Origin: Cyanobium sp. NIES-981
Lineage (GTDB): Bacteria; Cyanobacteriota; Cyanobacteriia; PCC-6307; Cyanobiaceae
Assembly: GCF_900088535.1 (NCBI RefSeq)
Contig: NZ_LT578417.1
Coordinates: forward strand, 1,302,001 to 1,366,000
DNA: 64,000 bases
Reading direction: 5' to 3'
Shown: piece by piece, positions 1 through 8,326 of the stretch
How positions within the stretch are numbered: the stretch's first letter is position 1
Layout: the number at the start of each line of letters is the position of its first letter
The notes under the pieces: model-generated
What the model saw: the letters and a program-made list of their open reading frames with translations, nothing else
The model's database searches: none
What the model was told of the DNA's origin: nothing
Made by a program: the position numbers and the translations under genes

Positions 1-128
1 GATGGGGCAGGCCCACCGCTGTGGCGGCCCACGGCGATCCCCAGCAGCAGCGACCCGGCGATCGCGATGGGCAAGAGGGCGCGGGGCTCGCGCAACCGAG
101 CGGTGATGGCCTGGAGGCTTGAGCTCAT
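1..128 (-). CDS. N-terminus of third gene of the metal RND operon (partial)
   Basis: An ATG at 128 overlaps the TGA of the RND permease in an ATGA arrangement, so the two are translationally coupled. Only about 42 residues lie in the window. They start MSSSLQAITARLREPRALL and run into a hydrophobic stretch (about residues 19-33) that looks like a signal anchor. In metal-exporting RND operons this position usually holds the periplasmic adaptor (CzcB/CusB/NrsB type), which joins the inner-membrane pump to an outer-membrane channel. That identity is inferred from context, because the diagnostic hairpin and lipoyl domains would lie beyond the window. Confidence 0.55.
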   Translation of the reverse strand, partial: MSSSLQAITARLREPRALLPIAIAGSLLLGIAVGRHSGGPAP

Positions 129-3100
129 GGCTGAGACAGCGCGAGAGAAGGCATGGAGGTGTGGATCGGCGGCAACAGCCAACGGCCAAAGCGCACATAC
201 AGCGCGGGTAGGACCAGCAATGTCAGCGCCGTGGAGGTGATCAGGCCGCCCAGCACCACAACGGCCAGGGGCTGCAGGATTTCGTTGCCGGCCCCGAACG
301 CCAGCGCCAACGGCAAGGCACCCAGCGCGGACGAGAGCGCAGTCATCAAGATGGCGTTGAGGCGCTCCAGGCTTCCCTCACGGATCACCTCGCTCAGGGG
401 TTGCCCATCGGCATGGCGGCGGTTGTAGTTGTCCACCAGCAACAACCCATTGCGCACGGCGATGCCAAACAGCGTGATGAAGCCGATCAGCGAGGCGATT
501 GATAGCACTCCTCCCGTGAGCAACACGGCCACCACACCGCCAATCAGGGCCAGGGGCAGATTGAGCATGATCGCCACCGTGGCCGGCAGAGATTTCACCG
601 AGATCACCATCAGCACACTGATCACCACTGCGGCAACAGCGCTGTAGAAGATCAGAGACGCGGTTGCCCGTTCTTCTGATTCGAATTGGCCGCCGTAGCG
701 GATCGTGTAGCCCTGAGGCAGTGGCACCTCGCGGGCAATGGTGCGCTGGATGTCTTTGACGACTGTGCCGAGCGGCCGGCCGCTGACGTTGGCGGAGACC
801 ACGATCATCCGGGACACGTCCTCCCGGTTGACGACGTTGGAGCCCAGGCCTTCGTCGATCCAGGCGACGCTGCCCAGCGGCACCGTCATGCCATTGGAGA
901 AGGCCACCGGCACCGAGCGGATCGCCTCCAGGCTTGCGCGCGCGTCTGGCTGGAGCTGCACCAGCACATCGCTGCGCACCCCGGCTTCCACTACGTGGCC
1001 CACCACCTTGCCGTTGAGGGCAATCTCCACGGCCTGCGACAGCTCTTCAATGCTGAGGCCCAGGGCCGAGGCCAGGGGGCGGTCGTAGTGGATCTGGACC
1101 TGGGGGATGGGCAGTTGGGGCTCCAGCTGCAGATCCACCACTCCGTTGATCGGCTTGATCGCTGTCTCCACGGCCTCGCCGATGCGGCGCAGCTCGCCCA
1201 GATCGGTGCCGTAGATCTTGATCGCGATGGCACTGCGGACCCCGGAGAGCACCTCATCCATGCGGTGGGAGATGAAGCCGCCGATGTTGGAAGCCACGCC
1301 CGGCAGCTTCTGAAACGCCTGCCGCAGTTCAGCAATGGCGGCTGGGCGGTTGGCCATCGCCCGATCACTGAGTTCCACATCCACATGGGCCAGGTTCACA
1401 CCCGCACCATCGGCATCACCAGGCGCGCGGCCGGTGCGCACCTGCACCCACTCGAACAGAGGGTTGTTCTGCAGCGAACGGGTCAGGGCCAGGCCGGCCC
1501 GATTGGTCATCTCGAGTGACACCCCTGGGTAGAGCACCATCGAATTCACCAGCGACTTTTCACGGAACTCGGGCAGAAACACCCGCCCCAGTGCCGGCAG
1601 GATGAGGGTGGTGGCGATCACCAGAGCCAGGGCCATGGCCAGCACCCGCTGCGGGGAGGCCAGGGCCAGATCCAGCACAGGGCGATAGAGGCGCTGGGCT
1701 TGGTTGGCGATCCAGGTGTTCTCCTCGGGCAGCTGAACCGGCGCCAGCAGGATGGCGCAGAGGGCAGGTGACAGAGTCACCGCTACCAGGGTGGAGGCGC
1801 CGATGCAGAGCAGGTAGGCCAGGCCCATGGGCGCAAAGATCCGTCCTTCCACGCCGGTGAGCGAGAAGATCGGCGCGAACACCACCGCAATGATCACGGT
1901 GGAGAACAGCACGGGCTGGCGCACCTCCACCGAGGTGTCAAACACCACTTGCAGCGATGATTTGGGCGTGCTGCTCGCCTGGTTGCGGCGCAGGCCCCGG
2001 TAGCAGTTCTCCATGTCGACGATCGAGTCATCGACCACCGAACCGATCGCCACCACCAGCCCGCCCAGGGTCATGGTGTTGATGCCGAGACCCAGGGCCT
2101 TCATCAGCATCAGGCCGATCAGCAGCGAAAGCGGAATGGCGCTGAGGCTGATCACGGCAGCGCGCCAGTTCATCAGGAACAGCACGATCACCACCGAGAC
2201 GATCACCACCCCCTGCAGCAGCGACTCGCTCACATTGCGGATAGCGCTGTCGATGAAGTTGCTCTGCCGGAATGTGACGTGGGTCTGCACATCCGCCGGC
2301 AGGGTTCGGTTCAGTTCGGCCAGGCGTCGCTCCACCGCGCCGGTCACGGTGGGTGTGTCCACGTCGGGCTGCTTGGTCACCATCAGCACGACGGCGGGCT
2401 TGCCGTTGAAGCTGGCGTCACCCCGTTTGAGCGCTGCGTCACGTTTGACCTCCGCCAGGGTGGAAAGCAGCACCGGTTGCCCCTGCTCGTTGCGCACCGC
2501 CGCCTCCGCCAGGTCGCTGAGGTGCTCGATCTGCCCCATCGGGCGGATCAGCCGCTCCTGGCCGCCGGCAATCAGGAAGCCTCCGGGGCTGGTGGCCATG
2601 GCATTGGAGACCCCCTCCATCACCGCTTGGAGCGAGACGTTCTGCACCTGCAGTTCGTGGGGGTCGATCAGCACCTGAAACTGCTGCTCATCCCCGCCGT
2701 AGATCGTCACCTGGGCCACACCAGGGACCGCCAGGATGGCCTGGCGATAGGAGCGCAGCACCAGCTGCTGCAGATCCATCAAGGATGTGGCGCCATCGCC
2801 TGCCGCCGTGAAGGCCACCTGCAGGATCGTGCCGAGCGGTGACACAAGCGGCGACAGCTCCGGTGCGGCGGCATTGGCGGGAAGCTGGGTGCTCACCTGC
2901 TGCAACCGCTCCGCCACCGACTGGCGAGCGCGGTAGATGTCGGCGTTCTGGTGGAACACCACCTGCACCATCGACAGGCCCGCCTTGGAGGAGGAGCGCA
3001 CCGTCTCCACCCCGGGGATGCCGTTCACGGCCGACTCGATCGGCAGGGTGATCCGGGTTTCCACCTCCTCGGGCGAGAGGCCATCGGCGCTGGTCTGCAC

Positions 3101-3256
3101 ATCCACCTGCGGCGGCGCAAAGGGCGGAAACACATCCAGCGGAATCTGGCTCACGGCCAGCAGGCCCCACAGGCTGACCACGACTGCAGCGGCCACGATC
3201 AGCCAGCGGCGAGCGATCGAAAACCGCAGCGTGGCGTTGAGCAGCCGCTCAAGCAT
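125..3256 (-). CDS. Heavy-metal efflux RND permease (CzcA/CusA/NrsA type)
   Basis: This 1043-residue inner-membrane proton/substrate antiporter is of the length usual for the HME-RND family. It has an N-terminal membrane segment (about 17-35), a large periplasmic loop, a central group of membrane segments holding the acidic motif VVDDSIVDMEN (about 410-420), a second periplasmic loop and a C-terminal group of membrane segments. The acidic pair in the fourth membrane segment is the proton-relay position of the family. Its start overlaps the upstream adaptor-like gene by 8 bp and its stop overlaps the next gene, giving a tight operon. Divergent NrsRS-like regulators suggest nickel, cobalt or copper export. 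Metal specificity cannot be read from the sequence. Confidence 0.92.
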   Translation of the reverse strand: MLERLLNATLRFSIARRWLIVAAAVVVSLWGLLAVSQIPLDVFPPFAPPQVDVQTSADGLSPEEVETRITLPIESAVNGIPGVETVRSSSKAGLSMVQVVFHQNADIYRARQSVAERLQQVSTQLPANAAAPELSPLVSPLGTILQVAFTAAGDGATSLMDLQQLVLRSYRQAILAVPGVAQVTIYGGDEQQFQVLIDPHELQVQNVSLQAVMEGVSNAMATSPGGFLIAGGQERLIRPMGQIEHLSDLAEAAVRNEQGQPVLLSTLAEVKRDAALKRGDASFNGKPAVVLMVTKQPDVDTPTVTGAVERRLAELNRTLPADVQTHVTFRQSNFIDSAIRNVSESLLQGVVIVSVVIVLFLMNWRAAVISLSAIPLSLLIGLMLMKALGLGINTMTLGGLVVAIGSVVDDSIVDMENCYRGLRRNQASSTPKSSLQVVFDTSVEVRQPVLFSTVIIAVVFAPIFSLTGVEGRIFAPMGLAYLLCIGASTLVAVTLSPALCAILLAPVQLPEENTWIANQAQRLYRPVLDLALASPQRVLAMALALVIATTLILPALGRVFLPEFREKSLVNSMVLYPGVSLEMTNRAGLALTRSLQNNPLFEWVQVRTGRAPGDADGAGVNLAHVDVELSDRAMANRPAAIAELRQAFQKLPGVASNIGGFISHRMDEVLSGVRSAIAIKIYGTDLGELRRIGEAVETAIKPINGVVDLQLEPQLPIPQVQIHYDRPLASALGLSIEELSQAVEIALNGKVVGHVVEAGVRSDVLVQLQPDARASLEAIRSVPVAFSNGMTVPLGSVAWIDEGLGSNVVNREDVSRMIVVSANVSGRPLGTVVKDIQRTIAREVPLPQGYTIRYGGQFESEERATASLIFYSAVAAVVISVLMVISVKSLPATVAIMLNLPLALIGGVVAVLLTGGVLSIASLIGFITLFGIAVRNGLLLVDNYNRRHADGQPLSEVIREGSLERLNAILMTALSSALGALPLALAFGAGNEILQPLAVVVLGGLITSTALTLLVLPALYVRFGRWLLPPIHTSMPSLALSQP

Positions 3257-3860
3257 CCGTATTCTTGCGACGGCTCAGCCAGATCCCACCGCCGATGACC
3301 AGCACAGCGGCGCCGGCGCCCACGGCCAGCCCAGGAATCGGCAACCCAGAGCTGGCTGCAACCGATTCAGGGGCAGAAGCCGTTGTTTCATCCGGCTTGT
3401 CGTTCGCCGACGCAGGCTCGGCCTGCTGGGTCTTCCTCGATTCGGCATAGAGCGAAAGCGCCCCCGTGGTCACCACGTCGTCGGTGGGATCGATGCCTTC
3501 CGTCACCACAACCCGATCGCCCTGGTTGGCACCGATCACCACGTAGACCGGGTCGTAGGTCTTCTCCGTCTGCACGAACAGCAGGGGTTTGCCATTGGCA
3601 TCCACCAGCGCCGTGGCTGGCACGCTGAGGCCATCCGGCCCTGACTCCGGCTTCGTGGTGGCAATGCCCAGGAGGGCGTCACCATCGGCATTGCGCTGCA
3701 CCTGGCGGGCATCGCCCGTCTGCTGGAACTCGTCTCCATGGCCCACATGCGCCACCGCGACAGGAGTGGCGACAGGAACGGTGAGCAGGGCAGCGGCCGC
3801 GAGACTGGCACCGGCGGTCAGCGGCAGGAGTCGGTTGAGCAAGGCCCACGGAAGCAACAA
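3249..3860 (-). CDS. Short adaptor-like periplasmic protein of the metal efflux operon
   Basis: This 203-residue protein has an N-terminal hydrophobic segment (about 9-38), the His-rich patch AHVGHGDEF, and a domain (about 75-145) resembling the C-terminal membrane-proximal part of CusB/CzcB adaptors, including the stretch VPATALVDANGKP and the sequence QGDRVVVTEG. It ends in a C-terminal membrane helix followed by basic residues SRRKN. The coiled-coil hairpin and lipoyl domains of a full adaptor are absent, so it is a half-size protein rather than a whole adaptor. It is first in the operon and starts at TTG, 85 bp from the divergent response regulator. Proteins of this type accompany cyanobacterial HME-RND pumps. 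A metal-binding accessory role is inferred. Confidence 0.7.
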   Translation of the reverse strand: MLLPWALLNRLLPLTAGASLAAAALLTVPVATPVAVAHVGHGDEFQQTGDARQVQRNADGDALLGIATTKPESGPDGLSVPATALVDANGKPLLFVQTEKTYDPVYVVIGANQGDRVVVTEGIDPTDDVVTTGALSLYAESRKTQQAEPASANDKPDETTASAPESVAASSGLPIPGLAVGAGAAVLVIGGGIWLSRRKNTDA

Positions 3861-3886
3861 GTGGACGGAGGTTGGCGCAACCGCGA

Positions 3887-3904
3887 TGAAAATCAGGTGA
3901 AATC
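3887..3904. promoter_or_regulatory. Candidate response-regulator direct repeat in divergent promoter
   Basis: The intergenic region between the efflux operon and the response regulator holds two near-identical half-sites, TGAAAATC (3887-3894) and TGAAATC (3898-3904), spaced 11 bp apart. OmpR-type regulators commonly bind direct repeats with 10-11 bp spacing, so this is a plausible operator for both divergent transcripts. Binding is inferred. Confidence 0.35.
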
Positions 3905-3945
3905 GCTTGTGCTCACTAGCATCTGCCAGCTCAAGCCCCCTGCCG

Positions 3946-4656
3946 ATGCCGCTGCGGATCCTGCTGGTGGAAGACGAGGCGGATCTGGCCGGCGCGATTC
4001 AGGCGGTGTTGCAGCAGCAAGGCCATGTGGTGGATCACTGCGGCGATGGCCTCGAGGGCTGGACCCTGTTGGGCGCCCAGCTGGCTCGCTACGACCTGGC
4101 CATCCTGGATTGGATGCTGCCGGCCTTGAGCGGTGTGGAGCTCTGCCGCCGGGCCCGCTCGGCCGGCTACGAGTTACCGGTTCTGTTGCTGACCGCTCGC
4201 AGCGACACGGCCGATCGAGTGGAGGGACTCGATGCCGGTGCCGACGACTACCTCAGCAAACCCTTTGCGATGGAGGAATTGCTGGCCCGGATCCGGGCCC
4301 TGCAGCGCCGTCAGCCTGCCTACCGGGAACCGCTGATGGAGGTGGGCTGCTTTCGCCTCGATCCGGCCAAGGCTGAGTTGCTGGTGCGCACGCCAGGCGG
4401 GGAGGTGGCCGTCGAGCTGTCGGCCAAGGAGCAGCAGTTGATGGCCTATTTCATGGAACATCCCGGCCAGATCATTCCCGGCTCGCGGCTGCGCCATCAG
4501 CTCTGGGATCTGCACCAGGACCCGGTGAGCAATGTGGTGGCGGCCCAGGTGCGGTTGCTGCGGCGCAAGCTGGCGACCCATGGCCTGCCGTCACCGATCG
4601 AAACGGTGCCCAGCAAGGGCTATCGCTTCCAGCCTCAGCTCGATCGGCCGGCATGA
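3946..4656 (+). CDS. OmpR-family response regulator (NrsR/RppA-like)
   Basis: From the chosen ATG the product has a receiver domain (1-115) with acidic pocket residues around D10, phosphoacceptor D55 in LDWMLP, T83 and K105, followed by a winged-helix DNA-binding domain (about 130-230) with the typical ending VPSKGYRF. An in-frame TTG at 3907 would add 13 residues, but MPLRILLVEDE is the normal family start. The gene is divergent from the metal RND operon and its stop overlaps the kinase start (ATGA), an arrangement matching the cyanobacterial nrsRS/nrsBAC locus. Regulation of the efflux genes is inferred from this synteny. Confidence 0.9.
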   Translation: MPLRILLVEDEADLAGAIQAVLQQQGHVVDHCGDGLEGWTLLGAQLARYDLAILDWMLPALSGVELCRRARSAGYELPVLLLTARSDTADRVEGLDAGADDYLSKPFAMEELLARIRALQRRQPAYREPLMEVGCFRLDPAKAELLVRTPGGEVAVELSAKEQQLMAYFMEHPGQIIPGSRLRHQLWDLHQDPVSNVVAAQVRLLRRKLATHGLPSPIETVPSKGYRFQPQLDRPA

Positions 4657-6041
4657 GCCCGATGCGTTCCCCGGCGCCTGGCCTGCTCTGGCGTGCGCGT
4701 CTGCGTCTGGCGGGCCTGTCCCTGGTGGTGATGGGAGCGCTCCTCTATGCCGCGGGTTTGACCATGGGCCGGCTGCTGCTGCAGAGCCAGGAAACGGCGA
4801 TCCGACGGGAGCTGCAGACCCTGGCCGGCACCCTGCACGACAGCCTCAAGCCCGTGCTGCCGCGGGATGCCGTGCCCTCCACCAGCCTCGCAGCGGTGCT
4901 GCCGGGGCTTTGCCTGGCTGGTGAGGTCTGCCGCCCAGCGCCGGATCTGCTCCATCGCCATGCGATCAGCGCCACGGATCCCAGCCGCTACAAGCTGCGG
5001 GTGCTGGACCACCAGGGGGCCCTGATCGCCCGATCCCCTGGCGACCTACCGGTGGAATCAACACCAGAAACCCTGGGCTGGTCACTCAGCAGCCCGCGCG
5101 GAAGGGGGCGGTGGGGCACCTATGCGATCCACCTTCATCACTCCAATGGTTCTGGCGAACCGATCTGGGGCTACCTCCAGATTTCCCGCAGCCTGGCGGA
5201 TCTCGATGCGGAGGCCGAGCGGTTGTGGTGGCTGGGCCATGGGGTGTTCCTGCTGGCCATGGTGGCGATGGCACTGGCCAGCTGGTGGCTGGCGGGTTTG
5301 GCGATGGCTCCCTTGCTGGAGGCCTATCGCCGACAGGAGCAATTCAGCGCCGATGTGGCCCATGAGCTGCGCACGCCCCTGGCCAACCTGCTGGCGCTGG
5401 TGGAGGCAGAACAGAGCGCCAGTGCAGCAACGCCAAACGGCAAGGCCGCCCCCAGCCTGGATCGGGTCCTTGCCCAGGGCCGGCGCCTGCAGCAGCTGAT
5501 CGCCGATCTGCTGTTGCTGGCCAGCCTGGAGCGACCCTGCCTCCAGAGCCAGAAACAGAGCTGTGATCTCGCGGAGATCACGGCCGATGTGCTGGAGGAC
5601 TTCGGCGAGACGGCCGCTGCCGCCCAGGTCAGCCTGGAGCAGGCTCCCTGGATCGCCTCCGCCAGGGTGTTGGGGGTCGAGTCGGAGCTCAGCCGGCTGG
5701 TGATCAACCTGCTGAGCAACGCGATTCAGCACAGCCCTGCGGGCGCGGCCGTCATGGTGGGCCTGGAGCAGCGCGGCCGCGAGATCCGGCTGACGGTCCG
5801 TGACCGCGGGCCCGGCATCCCGGCTGCCGAGCACGAGCGCATCTTTGATCGCTTCACGCGCCTGGATCCTGCCCGCTCCCGCCAGGAGGGAGGCACGGGG
5901 TTGGGCCTGGCGATCGCCCAGGCCATCGCCCGCCGCCATGGGGGTGTGATCAGCGTCCAATCCACGCATGGAGCAGGCAGCTGCTTCTGCCTGGCCGTCC
6001 CTCTGGCGGATTCAACCCATCACGGAGAGCAAAGAGCCTGA
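4653..6041 (+). CDS. Sensor histidine kinase (NrsS/RppB-like)
   Basis: The 462-residue kinase has a membrane helix at about 19-38, an extracytoplasmic sensor region of about 150 residues, and a second helix at about 195-217. The dimerisation/phosphoacceptor helix has the H-box FSADVAHELRTP with H237. A HATPase domain follows, with N-box LLSNAIQHSP and G-boxes DRGPGIP and GGTGLGLAI. Its ATG overlaps the response-regulator stop, so the two are co-translated. The sensor region contains LCLAGEVCRP, a pair of cysteines that could take part in metal or redox sensing. This is a suggestion, not a demonstrated site. Confidence 0.9.
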   Translation: MSPMRSPAPGLLWRARLRLAGLSLVVMGALLYAAGLTMGRLLLQSQETAIRRELQTLAGTLHDSLKPVLPRDAVPSTSLAAVLPGLCLAGEVCRPAPDLLHRHAISATDPSRYKLRVLDHQGALIARSPGDLPVESTPETLGWSLSSPRGRGRWGTYAIHLHHSNGSGEPIWGYLQISRSLADLDAEAERLWWLGHGVFLLAMVAMALASWWLAGLAMAPLLEAYRRQEQFSADVAHELRTPLANLLALVEAEQSASAATPNGKAAPSLDRVLAQGRRLQQLIADLLLLASLERPCLQSQKQSCDLAEITADVLEDFGETAAAAQVSLEQAPWIASARVLGVESELSRLVINLLSNAIQHSPAGAAVMVGLEQRGREIRLTVRDRGPGIPAAEHERIFDRFTRLDPARSRQEGGTGLGLAIAQAIARRHGGVISVQSTHGAGSCFCLAVPLADSTHHGEQRA

Positions 6042-6060
6042 TCCCTGACTGGATTGCGGC

Positions 6061-6076
6061 AGAGGGGCGCCCCTCT
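6061..6076. terminator. Palindromic hairpin after kinase gene
   Basis: A perfect 16-bp palindrome, AGAGGGGCGCCCCTCT, starts 20 bp after the kinase stop and just beyond the end of the opposing ynfA remnant. It could form a strong GC stem, but no T-tract follows, so terminator function is tentative. Confidence 0.35.
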
Positions 6077-6078
6077 CA

Positions 6079-6412
6079 GCCCATCAGGATCGTCATTCCG
6101 GTGAGGATCACAGCCCCCCGGTGAGATCACGGGCCGTGAGCAGCACCCCATCCACCAGCCGTCACCACACCAGGGCAATCGCCACAACAATCGCGCCAAA
6201 GGAGGCGTACACCCGGCGAGCTGCGGTGGGGTGAAAGGTGAGCAGCCGTACCTAAATCGCCAGGGAGATGGCGGCGGAGATCAGGAGCAGATCGGCCGCT
6301 GCTGACGCAGCACCAGGTCGGCTTGGTAACACCCCAGGCTCTCGGCGGCCGCCGTCAGCAGAAACAGGCTGGTGGTGCGGAACACGGCATGAGCCTCGGG
6401 CGAGGACAGCAT
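6079..6412 (-). pseudogene. YnfA/UPF0060-family membrane protein, degraded
   Basis: Reading the minus strand from 6412, the segment FRTTSLFLLTAAAESLGCY is recognisable as the N-terminal helix of the small four-helix YnfA family. A frame change near 6300 leads into LLLISAAISLA, then a TAG stop. In the same frame LLTFHPTAARRVYASFGA and AIALVW follow, interrupted by TGA, then RLVDGVLLTARDLTG and a further frame change. All four helices of the family are traceable in order, so this is a full-length gene broken by at least two stops and two frameshifts. It shares no operon with its neighbours. About 250 bp to its right (6413-6664) hold no gene I can support. Confidence 0.75.
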
Positions 6413-6764
6413 CACTGAGGAGGCGGGCGCCTCTGGGAGCCGGAGCGCTGCACCAAGCGACCACAGCCGGACAGAGCTGATCCAGCCCCTGCCCCACCGG
6501 CGCTCAGTGGATCGGCTACGCGCAGCCCTCCTCATGGTCCGGGCGGCCTCAAGGGCTGCGCAAGTCAGCCGGACTGTTGCGCTGGCTGCGCTGCGCTCCG
6601 CATTTCAGAGGGGGCTGCCCCTTGACCCCGCCCGGCCTGCTTCGGGGTCTCCGCTACGCCTGCCATGGCTACCGCAGCCCGGATCCGCGCCTTCCAGCTC
6701 CTCAGCTCCCGCACGCTGGAGCTGCTCTGCGAGGAGGCCTCCGCCCACCTCCCCACGCCCCTAG

Positions 6765-8139
6765 GAGTTTGCAGAAAAAATCTCGTCGCGAGGCGAGTTC
6801 TCCCCCTCCGTGACCCAGCCAGCTGGTCATGGCGAGGCGATTATTGGAATGACTCAGGCTCGCTGTGAGTCCCTGATCCTCGGGATTGGTACCTCGCTCG
6901 ACGCTGAATCTCCTCGCAGGCTCCCATCTCTGGAGAACGGCCTGTTCATGCCATCGCCTCCACAGGCCTGAGCAGGTTGCTCAGGCGGATCAGGTTGTAG
7001 GCGATCACATGCAGTCCGAACATGGCACTGACATTGGCCTGGCCGCGCAGCTTGAACTGGCGCAGGCCGCCGAACTGCTTGATCCAGCCGAAAACCTTCT
7101 CGATGCCGCGGCGTGCATGGATCGACTTGGCATAGCCCTCATGGCGAGTGGTGCGGCCATCGATGGCGGAGCCGCCGGAGCGTCCTGCGTTCTGGGCGAC
7201 ATGCGGGGTAACGCCGATCCGTCGCATCTCTGCGACGAATCCATGGGTGTCGTAGTTCTTGTCAGCACCGATGGTTTTCTGGTGGTGCCCGGGGAGATCG
7301 GCGGCCATCTCCTTGGCCGCATCCCGTTCGCCGTAGCCGTCAGCCTGGGTCACCCGGCAATCCACCACCAGGGCATGGCGGTTGTCCATGAGCACATGCC
7401 CCCGGTAGCTGGGCAGGGCCGGGTGAACATTCGACTTGCGGGCCAGAAGAGCGTCGGGATCCGTGCCGGAGCGATGGGTCTTGTTGCTGAGACGCACCCC
7501 GCGGAAGTCGCCCTTGGCCCGCTTCCTGCCATCCTTGGCCGCCCCGAATCCCTCGCCAGGGCCTGATGGCGGAGGCGGCGGGTCATCCTCTCCGTCGATT
7601 CGCTCCAGGGAGGCATGTGAGGCCCAGGCTTGGAGCAGGGTGCCATCGACGGAGAAGTGTTCATTGCTGAGCAGCGGTTTCACCTCCGGTGCCGCCATCA
7701 GCTTCTCCAGGAACCGGCCCATCAACTGCTCGTTGAGCAGCCGCTCACGATTCTTGGTGAACGTGGTCGGATGCCAGATCGGATCGTCAGGACTCAAGCC
7801 CACAAACCAGCGGAACAGCAGGTTGTAGTCGAGCTGCTCCAGCAGCAGGCGCTCCGAACGGATCCCGTAGAACGCCTGCAGCAGTGAGGCCAGCAGCAAT
7901 TGCTCAGGCGGTATCGATGGCCTGCCTTCTGAGGCATAGAGATGGCAGAAGGTGGGATTGAGGCGATCGAGAGCCTGATCCGCCAGCTTGCGAATCCGCC
8001 GCAGCGGATGGCCGGCCGGAATCCGCTCCTCGATCGAGACGTAGGAGAACAGTGAGCCTGTGCGCTCCTGCTGACCACGCATCAAGCCTGAGGCGGATAC
8101 TCCATTTTCGCAGGGGTGGGCGGGTTTTTCAGCGAACTC
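6765..8139 (-). mobile_element. IS5-type insertion sequence, copy 1 (1,375 bp)
   Basis: Terminal inverted repeats GAGTTTGCAGAAAAAA (left) and GAGTTCGCTGAAAAAC (right, read inward) match at 13 of 16 positions. The element is flanked by CTAG at 6761-6764 and 8140-8143, a 4-bp target duplication typical of IS5-group elements. One transposase gene fills most of it. An apparently identical second copy lies at 13630-15004 in the same orientation, exactly 6,865 bp away. Confidence 0.92.
6946..8085 (-). CDS. IS5-family DDE transposase, copy 1
   Basis: This 379-residue transposase has an N-terminal DUF772-type helical domain containing PSIPPEQLLLASLLQAFYG, then a DDE catalytic core. The likely triad is D in FSVDGTLLQAW, D in GADKNYDTHGF and E in RRGIEKVFGWIKQ. 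The length is normal and there is no frameshift, so it appears intact. It catalyses cut-and-paste movement of the surrounding element. The protein is identical to that at 13811-14950, which implies recent duplication. Confidence 0.93.
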   Translation of the reverse strand: MMRGQQERTGSLFSYVSIEERIPAGHPLRRIRKLADQALDRLNPTFCHLYASEGRPSIPPEQLLLASLLQAFYGIRSERLLLEQLDYNLLFRWFVGLSPDDPIWHPTTFTKNRERLLNEQLMGRFLEKLMAAPEVKPLLSNEHFSVDGTLLQAWASHASLERIDGEDDPPPPPSGPGEGFGAAKDGRKRAKGDFRGVRLSNKTHRSGTDPDALLARKSNVHPALPSYRGHVLMDNRHALVVDCRVTQADGYGERDAAKEMAADLPGHHQKTIGADKNYDTHGFVAEMRRIGVTPHVAQNAGRSGGSAIDGRTTRHEGYAKSIHARRGIEKVFGWIKQFGGLRQFKLRGQANVSAMFGLHVIAYNLIRLSNLLRPVEAMA

Positions 8140-8256
8140 CTAGATCGGCTGGAACGCCTCTGCGCTGATCTCCTCTTCGATCGGCAGCGCCTCAATCCGC
8201 CGCTGCCGAGCACGTTCCCCGAGAGCGAGCTGCCCTTCTGAGGGCAAGCCGCCCTG

Positions 8257-8286
8257 GCCCCGGCTGCAGCCGGGGCTCTCTTTTTG
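8257..8286 (+). terminator. Rho-independent-type terminator
   Basis: A perfect 20-bp palindrome (8257-8276, core CCGGCTGCAGCCGG) is followed at once by TCTCTTTTTG. It lies 16 bp after the stop of the IS-split small gene, on the strand and at the distance expected for its terminator. Confidence 0.7.
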
Positions 8287-8326
8287 CTCGCAGCCGCTGG
8301 CAACAGGGCTCAGCCGCACCCCAGCC

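Larger units (their letters stand above)
6665..8241 (+). pseudogene. Small phage-region gene split by IS copy 1
   Basis: The left part (6665-6764) encodes MATAARIRAFQLLSSRTLEL and continues to HLPTPL. Removing the IS and one CTAG copy joins it in frame to DRLERLCADLLFDR, ending SELPF and TGA at 8239-8241. The restored product is 65 residues, mostly helical, with no family I recognise. The seamless join (198 nt = 66 codons) is the evidence that this is a real gene. It precedes the L,D-transpeptidase gene on the same strand, and a terminator lies just after its stop. Confidence 0.6.

Noticed and set aside
6042-6664. Search for an attL copy of the tRNA-Ser 3' end
   Set aside because: No stretch resembling the tRNA T-arm or acceptor was seen, so no left attachment site is called.
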